A stretch of DNA of 64,000 nt, from contig CAUYUJ010016493.1 of assembly GCA_963575745.1 (NCBI GenBank), positions 773,570 through 837,569 of the forward strand, written 5' to 3'. This DNA is from Prorocentrum cordatum. Taxonomy: Eukaryota; Sar; Dinophyceae; Prorocentrales; Prorocentraceae. Below are positions 62,240 through 64,000 of this stretch, piece by piece. Made by a program: the position numbers and the translations under genes. Each line of letters starts with the position of its first letter. The stretch's first letter is position 1. The notes beneath the pieces were generated by a model, which did not search any database, had not been told where the DNA came from, and saw nothing but the letters and a program-made list of their open reading frames with translations.

Positions 62240-62880
62240 GGGGGGAGGAGGAGGAGGAGGAGGAGGAGGAGGAGGAGGAGGAGGAGGAGGAGGAGGAGGA
62301 GGAGGAGGAGGAGGAGGTTGGAGGACGACCACGACGACGACGATGACGACCACGACGAAGAGGAAGACGATAGGACGAGGACAGAGCCCGCAGAATCGCC
62401 TCTTGGAACCCCCTTGGGGTGCTCGTGGGGCTCTTTTCGCTGGCATGGGGGCTCCCTCGGGGCTCGCCTGGGAGCCTTGGAGGGCCCCTTGGGGCAACCT
62501 TGGAGGCCATCGGTCCAGGGGGGGCGGGGGCCCGTGTCCGGGCCCCCCCCCTCCTGGGAGTCATCCAAATCGCCACGTGGGCCCCTCTTGGGGCGCTCAC
62601 GGGCGACCTCGGGGCCGACCGGCTGGGGCCGGGGGCTCGTCGTGCCCCTCTGGGGGCCCTCGTGGGCCGTCTCGGGGCAGCCTGGACGCTTCCAGAGCGC
62701 ATCGGGAGCGAGAGGGCGAGAAGGCAAAAGACCCGTGAGCTTCCTTGGGTTGTTGCAGGATGTTGGCCTCTTGGGAGAGGGAGGGAGAGGGCGCTGAAAG
62801 CGCTCCGACAGCACTTGGAACCGTCCTGTGGCCCTCGTCAGGCCTGTCGGAGGCATGTCGGGCGTCATCGTGAGCCATTT
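62240..62880. repeat. (GGA)n tract followed by TTGGGGCC short-period repeats
   Basis: GGA run 62240-62320, GAC-rich 62321-62375, then CTTGGAGGCC/CTTGGGGC words to about 62880. Confidence 0.75.
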
Positions 62881-63079
62881 ACGGATAGATTGAACCATTT
62901 TGGAGGCTATAGTTTAGCATCGGGCGCCCGCTTGAAGTCGTAGTAGGCGAAAAAGAACTGTATGATTCCCCCCAAAAAAAAACTTGTGCTGGGAGGGAGA
63001 GGACACCCCTCCCCGAAGGGAAGAGGGGTCGTGGAAGAGGGAATGATGAATTCGTTAGGGCACCTACGCCCAGAGGGCT

Positions 63080-63830
63080 GGTGGGCCTCAACTTCGAGTC
63101 CTGACTTGGGGGCTCGAGGCGGTTAGAACTCAAATGTGAGTTCTAATTTGGAGGTTCGAGGAGGTCAGAAATCAAATGTGAGTTCTAACTGCCGCGAGAC
63201 TCAACGTTAGAACTCCTGTGTTAGCTCTAACTTGGAGGTTCGAGGTGGTTGCAACCCGCCTATGAGCTCTAACTTTGAGTTTCGGGGCGGTCAGAAGTCA
63301 AAGTAGAGCTCTAATTCGGAGGTTCGAGAAGCTTAGAACTCACATGACCGCTTCGGGCCTCCACGTTATAACTGCATTGTGACTCACATATTGGAGGCTT
63401 GAGGCGGTTAGAATTCAAAGTTGGGTCAAACATGGAGGATCGAGGATATTGAAATTATAATGTGAGTTCTAACCGCCTCGAGACTCCAGTTTAAAGATAA
63501 TATTTCAGGTCTACCTTGGAGGTTCGAGGTGGTGAGAGAGTTCTAACTGGGAGGTCCGAGACTATCAGGATTCACATGTGAGTTCTAAACGTGAGGTTAG
63601 CTTGAAGGTTTATTGCCTTCGAACCACCTATTTAGAACTTGCGTTCTGATTAGCAGACCTCGAGGTTAAAATTGAAATGTGAGTTCTAAGCGCCTCGAAC
63701 CTCCAAGCCCGAGCCCCAATTCGAGTTCGAACCGCTGGGGCGTTCGAGGCGGTCATAACTCACATTTGAGTTCTAACCTCCTGGGACCTCCAAGTTAGAA
63801 CTCAAAGTTGAGTTCGAACCTTCCCGAACC
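63080..63830. repeat. 45-50 bp palindromic repeat array (block 3)
   Basis: About 15 diverged units built on GGTTAGAACTCAAATGTGAG and TTCTAACTTGGAGGTTCGAG. Confidence 0.8.
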
Positions 63831-63884
63831 TTTTGTGCCGTCCGCCAGAGAGAAATCGTGTCCCTGCCATGTTCCTGCCCCCCT

Positions 63885-64000
63885 CCTCCGATGATGAGTA
63901 TGTTTATGATGATGATGAGGAGGAGGAGGAAGATCATGATTGCGATAGTGATGGTGATGGCGATGATGGTGATAACGAAGACGATGGTGATGATGGTGAT
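63885..64000. repeat. (GAT/GAG)n microsatellite, runs off the window
   Basis: GATGAT and GGTGAT repeats to the window end. Confidence 0.9.

Overview
The window looks like nuclear DNA of a dinoflagellate (Symbiodiniales or Prorocentrales type; species not determinable from sequence alone). It is GC-rich, gene-poor and full of trinucleotide tracts and foldback repeats. Several genes are preceded by decayed copies of the dinoflagellate spliced leader (tail motif TTTTGGCTCAAG), the known sign of genes that re-entered the genome as trans-spliced, reverse-transcribed mRNA. A small gene is repeated as near-identical intronless copies, and the large retrotransposon has a Copia polymerase with the HVDD active-site variant I associate with dinoflagellate Copia elements.

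Layout. 1-3013: one low-complexity, Ala/Pro/Arg-rich protein gene behind a spliced-leader relict. 3.0-10.7 kb: no convincing complete gene; inverted-repeat elements, GGA/CTT/TA tracts, and a possible isolated exon near 5.75 kb. 10.97-11.55 kb: first copy of a 191-aa PUB-domain gene. 11.5-20.8 kb: repeats. 20.9-24.0 and 40.1-44.8 kb: a tandem array with three more PUB copies. 24,021-40,113: a complete 16.1-kb Ty1/Copia-type LTR retrotransposon inserted into the array spacer. 44.8-53.7 kb: repeats. 53,816-55,279: a glycosyltransferase/sulfotransferase-like gene behind a tandem spliced-leader relict. 55.3-64 kb: a decayed gag-like relic, further inverted-repeat elements and arrays of a 45-50 bp palindromic repeat.

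The retrotransposon is the most interesting object. Its 264-bp LTRs differ at only 3 positions, and an unoccupied paralogous site at 42,931-42,950 shows a 5-bp target duplication (GTCTT). It encodes a small two-TM protein, a gag with a CCHC knuckle, a Tpt1/KptA RNA 2'-phosphotransferase domain split across a +1 frame change, a RING-H2 finger, an aspartic protease (DVG), two methyltransferase-like segments, integrase, reverse transcriptase and RNase H. Spliced-leader relicts lie in both LTRs and inside the gag ORF. About 35 short hairpins are scattered through the element, nearly all of the form GCNNG-GNRA-CN'N'GC. Their two central base pairs covary (nine stem versions) while the GNRA tetraloop is kept. 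Most lie in the one frame that encodes x-Gly-Asn-x'-Pro; some lie in other frames or in non-coding parts. This looks like a dispersed, covarying RNA-structure system and is the leading candidate for an undescribed system.

A second mobile group is a 129-164 bp inverted-repeat family (six copies) with 9-10 bp target duplications, which fits a Mutator-like MITE family.
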